Source of the DNA: an uncultured Senegalimassilia sp.
GTDB lineage: Bacteria > Actinomycetota > Coriobacteriia > Coriobacteriales > Eggerthellaceae
Assembly: GCF_934630535.1 (NCBI RefSeq)
Contig: NZ_CAKTVU010000017.1
Location: forward strand, 1 to 37,697
Length of the DNA stretch: 37,697 bases
Reading direction: 5' to 3'
Under the pieces are notes generated by a model. That model ran no database searches and was not told the origin of the DNA. It worked only from the letters and a program-made list of their open reading frames with translations. How positions within the stretch are numbered: the first letter of the stretch is position 1; the number at the start of each line of letters is the position of its first letter. Below are positions 1 through 5,887 of this stretch, piece by piece. The translations under genes were made by a program, and so were the position numbers.

Positions 1-76
1 CATGGCAGCGTGGTTCTCGGACAAGGATAACGCTGACACATGGCAGCGTGGTTCTCGGACAAGGATAACGCTGACA
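1..76 (+). repeat. Two tandem 38-bp promoter/palindrome units (copies R1 and R2)
   Basis: Two identical 38-bp units lie head to tail at 1-38 and 39-76. Each contains ATGGCA (2-7, 40-45), an 18-bp spacer and GATAAC (26-31, 64-69), which together resemble -35 and -10 boxes. At the junction, ACGCTG (30-35) and CAGCGT (44-49) form a dyad around the second -35. The same layout recurs at 2068-2108 and 2796-2837. The window begins at the unit boundary, so more copies may lie to the left. The nearest downstream gene is the Rpn nuclease at 239. Confidence 0.7.
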
Positions 77-238
77 CGGTACAATCTGCTCGCACCGTGC
101 GCATCCCGCATCACGCCAGAAAGGGAGCGCACCTTGACATAGGGTAGGCATCAGAGCTTTCCCGACCGCGCCCTTAGCGGATGCGGCGACCAACCAGTTT
201 GGCCGCCGCTGAAGCGACGGCCGGAAAGGAGAAAGAGC

Positions 239-1135
239 ATGCAAGCCATCATCGAAGATAAGGCGAAGGAGCCGGGCTTCACCAACTCTGTCGTCTTCAA
301 CCTCGTCATGCGAAGGAACCCAGATCTTTGCAAAGGGGTCGTTGAAGCCGCCCTCGGGTTCGAGCTATCTAAGATCTCGTACATCGAGACGGAGAAGACG
401 ATCCAGCCAAAGCTGACGAGCAGGAACGTCCGCCTCGACGTCGTCGCAAAAGCCGACGGCAAGATGATCGACATCGAGATGCAGGTAGCCTACGAGCCGT
501 CGCTGGCGAGACGGGCGAGATACTACGAATCGGCGATGGACACCGATGCGTTGAAGTCGGGCATTCCCTACCATGAGCTCCCGGAAAGCTACGTCATCTT
601 CTTCTGCAAAGGCGCACCGTTCGGAAAAGGCTGCGCGGAACGTCGCTTCGCTATGATGGATGCGCTGCACCCGACGGAGAAGATGGCGCTTGACGACGGC
701 AGGACCGTCGTCGTGCTGTCGGCCGGTAATTGGGCCGAGGCCGAGAGCTCTTCGTTGTCCAGGTTGCTAAAATACATCCATACCGGAAACGTTGACGACG
801 GCTCGGACGACTTGACATCGAGGTTGGAGAACGCCGTGCGCGAGCTTCGAGAGGATGAAGACAACATGGGCTATATGACCTTAGCGGAGCAGTTGGAGAT
901 CTTAGAGCGAACTGCAGACGAGAAGCTGGCCGAGAAAGACGAGCAGCTGGCCGAGAAAGACGAGCAGCTGGCCGAGCAACGCCGGCAGCTGGCCGAGAAA
1001 GAAGAGCAGATCGGCCGAGGGCAATCCATCAAAGAACTTGCCGTTCGTCTCATTTCCGAGGGGCGCGGCGAGGAGTTCATGGAGGCAGCGTCAGACGATG
1101 CCGCGATGGAGCGCCTTCTCAACGATGGAGAATAG
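239..1135 (+). CDS. Rpn-family PD-(D/E)XK nuclease (transposase_31 / recombination-promoting nuclease type)
   Basis: This 298-aa protein matches the Rpn/PD-(D/E)XK family, formerly called putative transposases, which act as DNA nucleases. The N-terminal half carries the nuclease signature: an acidic residue at D67 in RLDVVA, followed by E80-M-Q82 in the IDIEMQ strand, the E-x-Q form usual for this family. Residues 220-247 are four heptads of the type LAEKDEQ, a predicted coiled coil encoded by four 21-bp DNA repeats (926-1009). The start is fixed by AAAGGAG about 8 bases upstream. The gene lies next to other DNA-transaction genes in what looks like an accessory island. Rpn proteins are linked to RecA-independent recombination and, in some studies, to phage defence; neither role can be read from this sequence. 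The length is normal for the family and the frame is intact. Confidence 0.85.
   Translation: MQAIIEDKAKEPGFTNSVVFNLVMRRNPDLCKGVVEAALGFELSKISYIETEKTIQPKLTSRNVRLDVVAKADGKMIDIEMQVAYEPSLARRARYYESAMDTDALKSGIPYHELPESYVIFFCKGAPFGKGCAERRFAMMDALHPTEKMALDDGRTVVVLSAGNWAEAESSSLSRLLKYIHTGNVDDGSDDLTSRLENAVRELREDEDNMGYMTLAEQLEILERTADEKLAEKDEQLAEKDEQLAEQRRQLAEKEEQIGRGQSIKELAVRLISEGRGEEFMEAASDDAAMERLLNDGE
926..1009 (+). repeat. Four in-frame 21-bp tandem repeats inside the Rpn gene
   Basis: CTGGCCGAG recurs at 926, 947, 968 and 989, exactly 21 bp apart. The first two units are nearly identical and the third is diverged. Gain or loss of a unit would keep the frame and change coiled-coil length by one heptad. 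Confidence 0.85.
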
Positions 1136-1155
1136 CCTACCCTGAAAGGAGCGCC

Positions 1156-1187
1156 GAGAGCCCTGCGGATGTTTCCGCGGGGCTCTC
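1156..1187 (+). terminator. Hairpin terminator after the Rpn gene
   Basis: GAGAGCCCTGCGGA and TCCGCGGGGCTCTC pair over 14 bp with one G-T wobble around a 4-nt loop, 20 bases after the Rpn stop codon. No strong T-tract follows. Confidence 0.7.
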
Positions 1188-1227
1188 CTATTGCACCATA
1201 AGCAGAGGAAGCGACCAGAGAACGATG

Positions 1228-1253
1228 AAGGGAGGCGGATGATCGCCTCCCTT
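1228..1253. terminator. Hairpin between the convergent Rpn and DnaB-N genes
   Basis: AAGGGAGGCG and CGCCTCCCTT form a perfect 10-bp stem with a 6-nt loop. It lies 34 bases past the stop of the minus-strand DnaB-N gene and could serve either strand. Confidence 0.6.
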
Positions 1254-1286
1254 CTGCGTTTCCCCTTTGCGGCGTTCACCGGCCGG

Positions 1287-1835
1287 TCATTGTCTGAGTC
1301 CACAGCAGGGGCAGTACGTAGCCCCGGCCGGAACGCTCCCGCCGCACCCTTCGCACTTCGACGGTGCTGAAATAGGCCTTTGCGCCATCATCAGCTGCCT
1401 CGAGGCTCCTGCTATGCCGCTCATCGCCTGTTCGATCACGCTTGCGGGGTCTTCCTTTGCGGACACCCCTGCGTCAATGAGAGCCGCGACGCGTTCGAGC
1501 TGGTTCAGGACCGACATGGTCTTCACGATGCGGGCATGGCTTGCCCAGTTGGTGATAGCGAACGAGCAGGAGGCGAGATCGAGGATGTAAGACGCGCCCC
1601 CGATCTGCTCAAGGGCGCCGTGGGTGTCCAAGAAGTGCTTCAGCGTGAGCTGGTCGATGGGCTCGCCTTGGTCGGCGATGCCCTCCATCGCCTTCCAGAT
1701 GACCTGGTGAGCGCTTCTCCCGAAATCGGTCGGTCGAAGGATGCCCCGGGCCGCAGGGAAGACAGATGGGTCGAGGATGGCCGCCGCGAGCACAGACTTC
1801 TCCGCTTCGACCTCGATTAAGAGCTTCTTCTCCAT
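1287..1835 (-). CDS. Orphan DnaB N-terminal-domain protein with C-terminal zinc ribbon
   Basis: This 182-aa protein resembles only the N-terminal domain of the replicative helicase DnaB: residues about 7-105, starting EAEKSVLAAAILDPSVF and including LTLKHFLDTHGALEQIGG. In DnaB this domain forms the hexamer collar and touches primase and loader. The RecA-like motor domain is absent; there is no Walker A motif. A linker (about 105-155) leads to a zinc ribbon with C161-x2-C164 and C175-x2-C178. The start was set at the ATG preceded by AAAGGACGG; a longer frame upstream has no ribosome site. It lies among SSB and nuclease genes. It could be a decoy, loader adaptor or regulator of helicase assembly in a mobile element. 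That role is inference; the domain call is by resemblance. Confidence 0.75.
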   Translation of the reverse strand: MEKKLLIEVEAEKSVLAAAILDPSVFPAARGILRPTDFGRSAHQVIWKAMEGIADQGEPIDQLTLKHFLDTHGALEQIGGASYILDLASCSFAITNWASHARIVKTMSVLNQLERVAALIDAGVSAKEDPASVIEQAMSGIAGASRQLMMAQRPISAPSKCEGCGGSVPAGATYCPCCGLRQ

Positions 1836-2056
1836 GGTTCCGTCCTTTCGCGCCGCCGTGCGGCAGCGCATAGAATGCCTGCCGCACCTGCCGTTCGCTT
1901 GCCGTTGTCAAGGATCAGCGCGCCTTCGGGCGTTGTGCCGGGCGCACGGTGCGACGACATCATAACATGTGCGAAAGCTGTGCGAAAATCGGGTGCATCG
2001 CCGACAAAGCCGAACGCGCAGAGCGCCGGCTGATTAGCGCGGCGATATACGTTAGG

Positions 2057-2108
2057 CCAGGTCAATCAACGCTGCCACATGGCAGCGTTGTATTCGTCTG
2101 AGGATAAC
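2057..2108 (+). promoter_or_regulatory. Promoter with palindromic operator (copy R3) ahead of the HNH gene
   Basis: A perfect dyad, AACGCTGCCA-CA-TGGCAGCGTT (2068-2089), covers a -35-like ATGGCA (2079-2084). After an 18-bp spacer comes GATAAC (2103-2108). The HNH start codon is 20 bases further on. The preceding CCAGGTCAATC (2057-2067) is also present in copy R4. The geometry suggests a promoter repressed by a dimer bound over the -35 box. Confidence 0.7.
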
Positions 2109-2128
2109 TGCGAGAGAACGGAGGGGCT

Positions 2129-2743
2129 ATGGCGAGGCGAAACGGCTGGAAGGTTGAGATCAAGAAACCGCGGATGTGCTTCACCCGATTCTCATACGAG
2201 CGGTATCCCGCCTTCAGGTACGTGAAGGACGGGAAGCGGGCATACCATTGGGAGGCCACAGGGCTTTCCGAGGGCGAAGCGAAGCGCTACGAGGAGGCGG
2301 CGCGCAGGGACGGCTATTCGGTGAGGGCGCTCCCTCCGGCCCTTCTCAGGTCGTCGGGCTACCGCCGCGAGTTCGTGTCGCGAAACCCAGGCCCATGGCG
2401 TTGCCGTTATTGCGGCAGGGCGCTGCGCCGCGACGAGGACATGGAGGTAGATCATCTGGTTCCCGTGGCCGCCGCTCAGAGGTCTCCTGTCGCGCGCCAG
2501 ATTCTGGCGAGCATCGGCGCGGAGAGCGTGAACGATGCGCCGAACCTCGTCCCGAGCTGCCACGCATGCAACGCTAGGAAAGGAAGCAAGACGGGCCTTT
2601 GGCTGATTCGCGGCGTTTTGGGAGCTCATCGGTCGTATTGGGTCGTCCTCCGCATCGCGCAGGCCCTTCTTCTCGCTCTTTGCCTTTGGCTCGTTTTCGG
2701 GGGAGGGTTTGCTCGCGCAGCCTGCATTCTGCGTTTCTGCTAA
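2129..2743 (+). CDS. HNH endonuclease with C-terminal membrane segment
   Basis: This 204-aa protein has a canonical HNH fold in its middle: zinc-type cysteines C92-x2-C95 (CRYC), the metal-binding DHL at 108-110, asparagines in SVNDAPNL, and a second pair C144-x2-C147 (CHAC). HNH enzymes make metal-dependent cuts in DNA. The first 85 residues are basic and unassigned. After the nuclease, residues about 171-193 (from WVVLRIAQALLLAL) form a hydrophobic stretch long enough to cross a membrane, which is uncommon for HNH nucleases. A GGAGG site sits just upstream of the ATG. It follows promoter/operator copy R3 directly. It might cut incoming DNA at the membrane or act in element transfer; nothing here decides between these. 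Confidence 0.8.
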   Translation: MARRNGWKVEIKKPRMCFTRFSYERYPAFRYVKDGKRAYHWEATGLSEGEAKRYEEAARRDGYSVRALPPALLRSSGYRREFVSRNPGPWRCRYCGRALRRDEDMEVDHLVPVAAAQRSPVARQILASIGAESVNDAPNLVPSCHACNARKGSKTGLWLIRGVLGAHRSYWVVLRIAQALLLALCLWLVFGGGFARAACILRFC

Positions 2744-2784
2744 GCGGCGTCTTTCGAGCTCTGCGAGACCTAGACCGCAAAAAC

Positions 2785-2837
2785 CCAGGTCAATCAACGC
2801 TGCCATGTTGGCAGCGTTATAGCTGCACGAGGATATT
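2785..2837 (+). promoter_or_regulatory. Promoter with palindromic operator (copy R4)
   Basis: AACGCTGCCA (2796-2805) and TGGCAGCGTT (2809-2818) flank three bases. TTGGCA (2808-2813) and GATATT (2832-2837) are 18 bp apart and resemble -35 and -10 boxes. CCAGGTCAATC precedes the dyad, as in copy R3. No plus-strand gene follows before 4010, so its product, if any, is a short RNA or a transcript antisense to ssb. Confidence 0.6.
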
Positions 2838-2902
2838 CACGCTATCAAATTCCGGTATGTGGATCGTTGCGGGAGACTGTTGGCGCGTCGAGCGAGGGGA
2901 GT

Positions 2903-2927
2903 GGGCCGCGGCGATATGCCGCGGCCC
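2903..2927. terminator. Strong GC hairpin downstream of ssb
   Basis: GGGCCGCGGC and GCCGCGGCCC form a perfect 10-bp stem with loop GATAT. It is 100 bases past the ssb stop on the minus strand and about 65 bases past the -10 box of promoter copy R4 on the plus strand, so it could end either transcript. There is no T-tract on either side. Confidence 0.55.
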
Positions 2928-3026
2928 TCGTGCCGTCTCATCCGATCCTACCAAAGCGGCGGCAGGGAAAGAGCCATCGAAATGGCTATATCCTCAGCTT
3001 CGCGATCGAGGCTTCCGCACCCGTTC

Positions 3027-3452
3027 CTAGAAGACGACGTCTTCGTCGTAATAGGGGACGTTGACGGTGTCGTAGCCGCCTGCTGCAGACGAGCCTTTCG
3101 CGGCGGATGCCGAGACGGCACCGCTTCGCGGGGGCAGCTCGACCTCCTGCACCTGAACCTCGATCTTGCTGTGCGCCTTCCCGTCCTTCTCCCATCGGCT
3201 GTAGCGAAGCTTCCCGCCGACGGTCACCTTCGTTCCCTTTTTCAGATAGGGAGCCAGGGCGGGGGGCCTTTCATTCCCGCTTATGAAGCAGGGAATGAAA
3301 TCGGTGCGATCCTCCCACTGGCCGGTGCTGGCGTTCTTCTTGCGGTCGCCGACCGCGAGGGTGAAGGACAAGACGGCCCACCCCGACTGCGTCGTGCGCA
3401 GCTCGGCATCTCGGGTGATGTTTCCTGTGATTCCGACATGGTTGTAGGACAT
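3027..3452 (-). CDS. ssb: Single-stranded DNA-binding protein (SSB)
   Basis: This 141-aa protein is an OB-fold SSB that coats single-stranded DNA in replication and recombination. It opens with MSYNHVGITGNITRDAEL, typical of SSB strand 1, continues with SFTLAVGDRKK and KGTKVTVGGKLRYSRWEKDGK, and ends in an acidic tip, YYDEDVVF, comparable to the DDDIPF-type tail that recruits partner proteins. The ATG at 3452 has a GGAGG site 8 bases upstream; the open frame extends further but without a start signal. It is somewhat shorter than housekeeping SSBs and has a short linker, as in many plasmid or phage SSBs. It is not flanked by the ribosomal protein genes rpsF and rpsR that usually accompany the chromosomal copy, so it is probably an accessory copy. 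Confidence 0.9.
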   Translation of the reverse strand: MSYNHVGITGNITRDAELRTTQSGWAVLSFTLAVGDRKKNASTGQWEDRTDFIPCFISGNERPPALAPYLKKGTKVTVGGKLRYSRWEKDGKAHSKIEVQVQEVELPPRSGAVSASAAKGSSAAGGYDTVNVPYYDEDVVF

Positions 3453-4009
3453 GGTTCTACCTCCGTTCTGCGCACAGACGAACCGGCCGGGCGGCCGCAC
3501 TCTGATAGGTTCGGTTTTCAACGTGCGCGATAGTCCTGCTGGCATTTGCGAGAACAGGTGCAATCTCAAAGTAGCATCACCTGACAAGCCGGTCAAAAAA
3601 TCGAAACGTCTGGTTTGTTGTGGTTATTTCGTGTGGTCGGCGTGCTTAATTCTCCACAACTATTTTCGATGCCTTCATCTTCGACTTGCAACGCCATCGC
3701 CATGATGGCCTTCCTTCGTATGCATTTCCCAGCGATAGCAATTCCAAACCCCTACGTCCATTTACGACTAGCTAATAGCTGACTATAAGGCGGTACCACC
3801 ATAGTTAAAAATTAAGTAAGCGGGTATTCACGGGTATTTGGCGATGACAGGTAGGGTGAGGGAGCGCAAGATGGCCCTGTCACGTAAGCGACCCGCCGAA
3901 ACGAACAGGCATCACGCAAGCACGGATGCACAACCCGAGAAGGGAAGTTGGAGCGGGCGCTTCGAAGGAAAAGTACCTCTGTAACAAGTGTATGAAGGGA
4001 AGGCTCAAG
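3453..4009. other. Intergenic region between ssb and fixA
   Basis: This 557-bp stretch separates divergent ssb and fixA and should hold both promoters. The part from 3580 to 3850 is more AT-rich than its surroundings. CGGGTATT occurs twice, at 3821-3828 and 3831-3838, exactly one helical turn apart, and could bind a fixA regulator. No convincing gene is present. It probably contains the edge between the accessory island and the backbone, but no attachment site was recognised. Confidence 0.5.
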
Positions 4010-4768
4010 ATGAAGATAGCCGCTGCATTCAAGGTGGTTCCTGACGATCAGGACATCAAGGTCGCCGGTGATCGCACGCTGGATTATTCCAAGGCGAAGA
4101 ACACCATCTCCGTGTACGACCTGAACGCTCTGGAGGTGGCTGCTCAGCTGGCCGCCGAGGTCGATGGCTCCGCTGCTGTGGCCATTACCGCGGGTCCGGC
4201 TTCCATCGACGAGGCCAAGCTCAAGAAGAGCGCTCTGGCCCGTGGCGTTGAAGAGCTGTTCATGACCGCCGACGACGCCTGCGCCAGTATGGACGCCAAG
4301 GCCACCGCTGCCGAGCTGGCCAAGCTGGTCGCTCAGGTCGGCGACGTGGACCTGGTCGTGTGCGGCGACGGTTCCGCTGACAACTACGCTCAGCAGGTCG
4401 ACGTGCAGCTGGCTTGCAAGCTGGGCTGGCCCGTGGTGAACGCCGCCACGAAGATCACCTGCAAGGGCGACGCGCTCGAGGTCGAGCGCACGCTCGAGGA
4501 TGCCGTCGAGGTCGTCGAGGTCTCCCTGCCGGCCGTCGTGTCCGTCACCCCGGACGCCGCCGAGCCCCGCATCCCGGGCATGAAGGACATCCTGGCAGCC
4601 GGCAAGAAGCCGATGAACGTCGCCGGTGCTTCCGACGTCGCAGCCGCCGCCATCGAGGTTCTCGACTGCAAGGCTCCCGAGCAGGCCGACCGTAAGCTGG
4701 AGATCTTCGACGCTTCCGAGGACGGCGCTATCGACAACTTCGTGGCCGCCATCAAGGCAGCCCTGTAG
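4010..4768 (+). CDS. fixA: Electron transfer flavoprotein beta subunit FixA
   Basis: This 252-aa ETF beta-family protein is the small subunit of the FixAB flavoprotein. In FixABCX, NADH electrons are split between a high-potential acceptor such as quinone or an acyl-CoA-type acceptor and low-potential ferredoxin or flavodoxin. The family signature is visible from MKIAAAFKVVPDDQDIKV through LNALEVAAQLAAE and DLVVCGDGSADNYAQQVDVQLACKLGWPVVNA. The start at 4010 has GAAGGGAAGG upstream; an earlier in-frame ATG at 3926 lacks a ribosome site. It is followed by fixB after 43 bases. Codons are strongly biased to C- or G-ending forms (GAG, CTG, AAG), more than in neighbouring regulators, suggesting high expression. 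The acceptor pathway is not encoded nearby. Confidence 0.95.
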   Translation: MKIAAAFKVVPDDQDIKVAGDRTLDYSKAKNTISVYDLNALEVAAQLAAEVDGSAAVAITAGPASIDEAKLKKSALARGVEELFMTADDACASMDAKATAAELAKLVAQVGDVDLVVCGDGSADNYAQQVDVQLACKLGWPVVNAATKITCKGDALEVERTLEDAVEVVEVSLPAVVSVTPDAAEPRIPGMKDILAAGKKPMNVAGASDVAAAAIEVLDCKAPEQADRKLEIFDASEDGAIDNFVAAIKAAL

Positions 4769-4811
4769 GCCTAGGCGTAAATCAAGCAAAAGAAAGGCAG
4801 AGTGGATACTC

Positions 4812-5693
4812 ATGAAGGCATTGATCATCGCTGAGCACGCAGCTGCGGCCGCAGAGCTGGTTGCAGGCGCTCGCACCATGGCCGACGAGGTCGTGGCCAT
4901 CTCCTTCGGCGGCGCTTACGAGTGCGGCGCCGACAAGGTGCTCAACATCACCGTTCCCGAGGGCCTGACCGTTGACTCGGCCGTCGAGACCGTCAACGCC
5001 GCGTTCGACGCTGAGAACCCCGAGGTCGTCCTGGTGGAGGCTTGCCGCCACATGAAGGTCATCGCCGGCAGCCTGGCGTTCCACGCCGACACCGCTGTCA
5101 TCACCGACGTCACCGCCTTCGAGGGCGAGGGCGCCAAGAGCATGTACTTCGGCGGCATCGCCGAGCGCGTGCAGAAGGCCGCTGGCAACGTCGCCATCTA
5201 CACCGTCGGCGCTGGCGTGTTCGATGGCGCCGAGGGCGCTAACGGCTCCGTTGCCGAGCAGGAGTGGGTTGCCCCCGCTCGCCCGGTGAAGGTCGTTTCC
5301 TCCCAGGTCATCGAGAAGAGCGGCGTGAACCTGTTCAAGGCCGACGTCGTCGTGGCCGCCGGCCGCGGCTTTACCGAGGAGTCTCAGCTGTCCCTGGCCA
5401 ACGACCTGTGCGACAAGCTGGGTGCCGGCCTTGCCTGCTCCCGTCCGCTGACCGAGGGCGTCAACTGGCTGCCGACCGAGCGCTACGTCGGCGTTTCCGG
5501 CCTGATGCTCACCCCGAAGGTCTACATCGCCGCCGGCATCTCCGGCCAGATGCAGCACATGGTCGGCTGCAACCGCTCCGGTGCCATCTTCGCCATCAAC
5601 AAGGACAAGAACGCTCCTATCTTCAAGCAGTGCGACTTCGGTCTGATCGGCGACATCAAGGATGTCCTGCCGGCCATCACTGCGGCTCTGTAA
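4812..5693 (+). CDS. fixB: Electron transfer flavoprotein alpha subunit FixB
   Basis: This 293-aa ETF alpha-family protein is the partner of FixA. The N-terminal domain starts MKALIIAEHAAAAAELVAGA. The C-terminal FAD-binding domain is recognisable by VVVAAGRGFTEESQLSLANDLCDKLGAGLACSRPLTEG and by AAGISGQMQHMVGCNRSGAIFAINKDKNAPIF, the usual ETF alpha signature. The start at 4812 continues directly in the family pattern; the ribosome site (GAAAGG) is rather far upstream. The following gene fixC is separated by 194 bases that contain tandem repeats and a hairpin, so fixAB and fixCX levels may differ. Confidence 0.95.
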   Translation: MKALIIAEHAAAAAELVAGARTMADEVVAISFGGAYECGADKVLNITVPEGLTVDSAVETVNAAFDAENPEVVLVEACRHMKVIAGSLAFHADTAVITDVTAFEGEGAKSMYFGGIAERVQKAAGNVAIYTVGAGVFDGAEGANGSVAEQEWVAPARPVKVVSSQVIEKSGVNLFKADVVVAAGRGFTEESQLSLANDLCDKLGAGLACSRPLTEGVNWLPTERYVGVSGLMLTPKVYIAAGISGQMQHMVGCNRSGAIFAINKDKNAPIFKQCDFGLIGDIKDVLPAITAAL

Positions 5694-5753
5694 GGAGACT
5701 CCTTCCGCACCGCGCTCCTCGCGTAACCCTTGCGCGACAACCTCTCCTTAAGG

Positions 5754-5787
5754 TTCGACCCCTCCAAAGATTCGACCCCTCCAAAAG
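5754..5787 (+). repeat. Tandem 17-bp repeat in the fixB-fixC spacer
   Basis: TTCGACCCCTCCAAAGA at 5754-5770 is followed immediately by TTCGACCCCTCCAAAAG at 5771-5787. Each unit contains CCCCTCC, which could pair with a Shine-Dalgarno sequence. Function unknown. Confidence 0.8.
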
Positions 5788-5847
5788 ATGACACCCCTTT
5801 ACATCTTTGCCAATGGAGCGCGATGCGGGAGTCTCAATAGTTAATGA

Positions 5848-5873
5848 ATTGGCGGCCGTGATCGGCCGCCAAT
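5848..5873 (+). promoter_or_regulatory. Perfect hairpin directly before the fixC ribosome site
   Basis: ATTGGCGGCC and GGCCGCCAAT form a 10-bp perfect stem with loop GTGATC. It ends one base before the AAAGGA ribosome site (5875-5880) of fixC. It is too close to the start to be a useful terminator unless it acts as an attenuator. An mRNA processing or stability element protecting fixCX is another possibility. Confidence 0.75.
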
Positions 5874-5887
5874 GAAAGGATTTCTCC

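Noticed and set aside
1..76. Possible CRISPR repeats at the left edge
   Set aside because: The 38-bp units are directly adjacent with no spacers, and the same motif recurs singly next to genes with promoter-like spacing.
1817..2065. 82-codon minus-strand frame upstream of the DnaB-N gene
   Set aside because: Overlaps the ribosome site and start of the DnaB-N gene and has no supporting start signal.
3812..4900. Long minus-strand frame (362 codons) opposite fixA
   Set aside because: It is a mirror of highly biased fixA and fixB codons, has low-complexity V/L/H/D composition and no ribosome site or domain.
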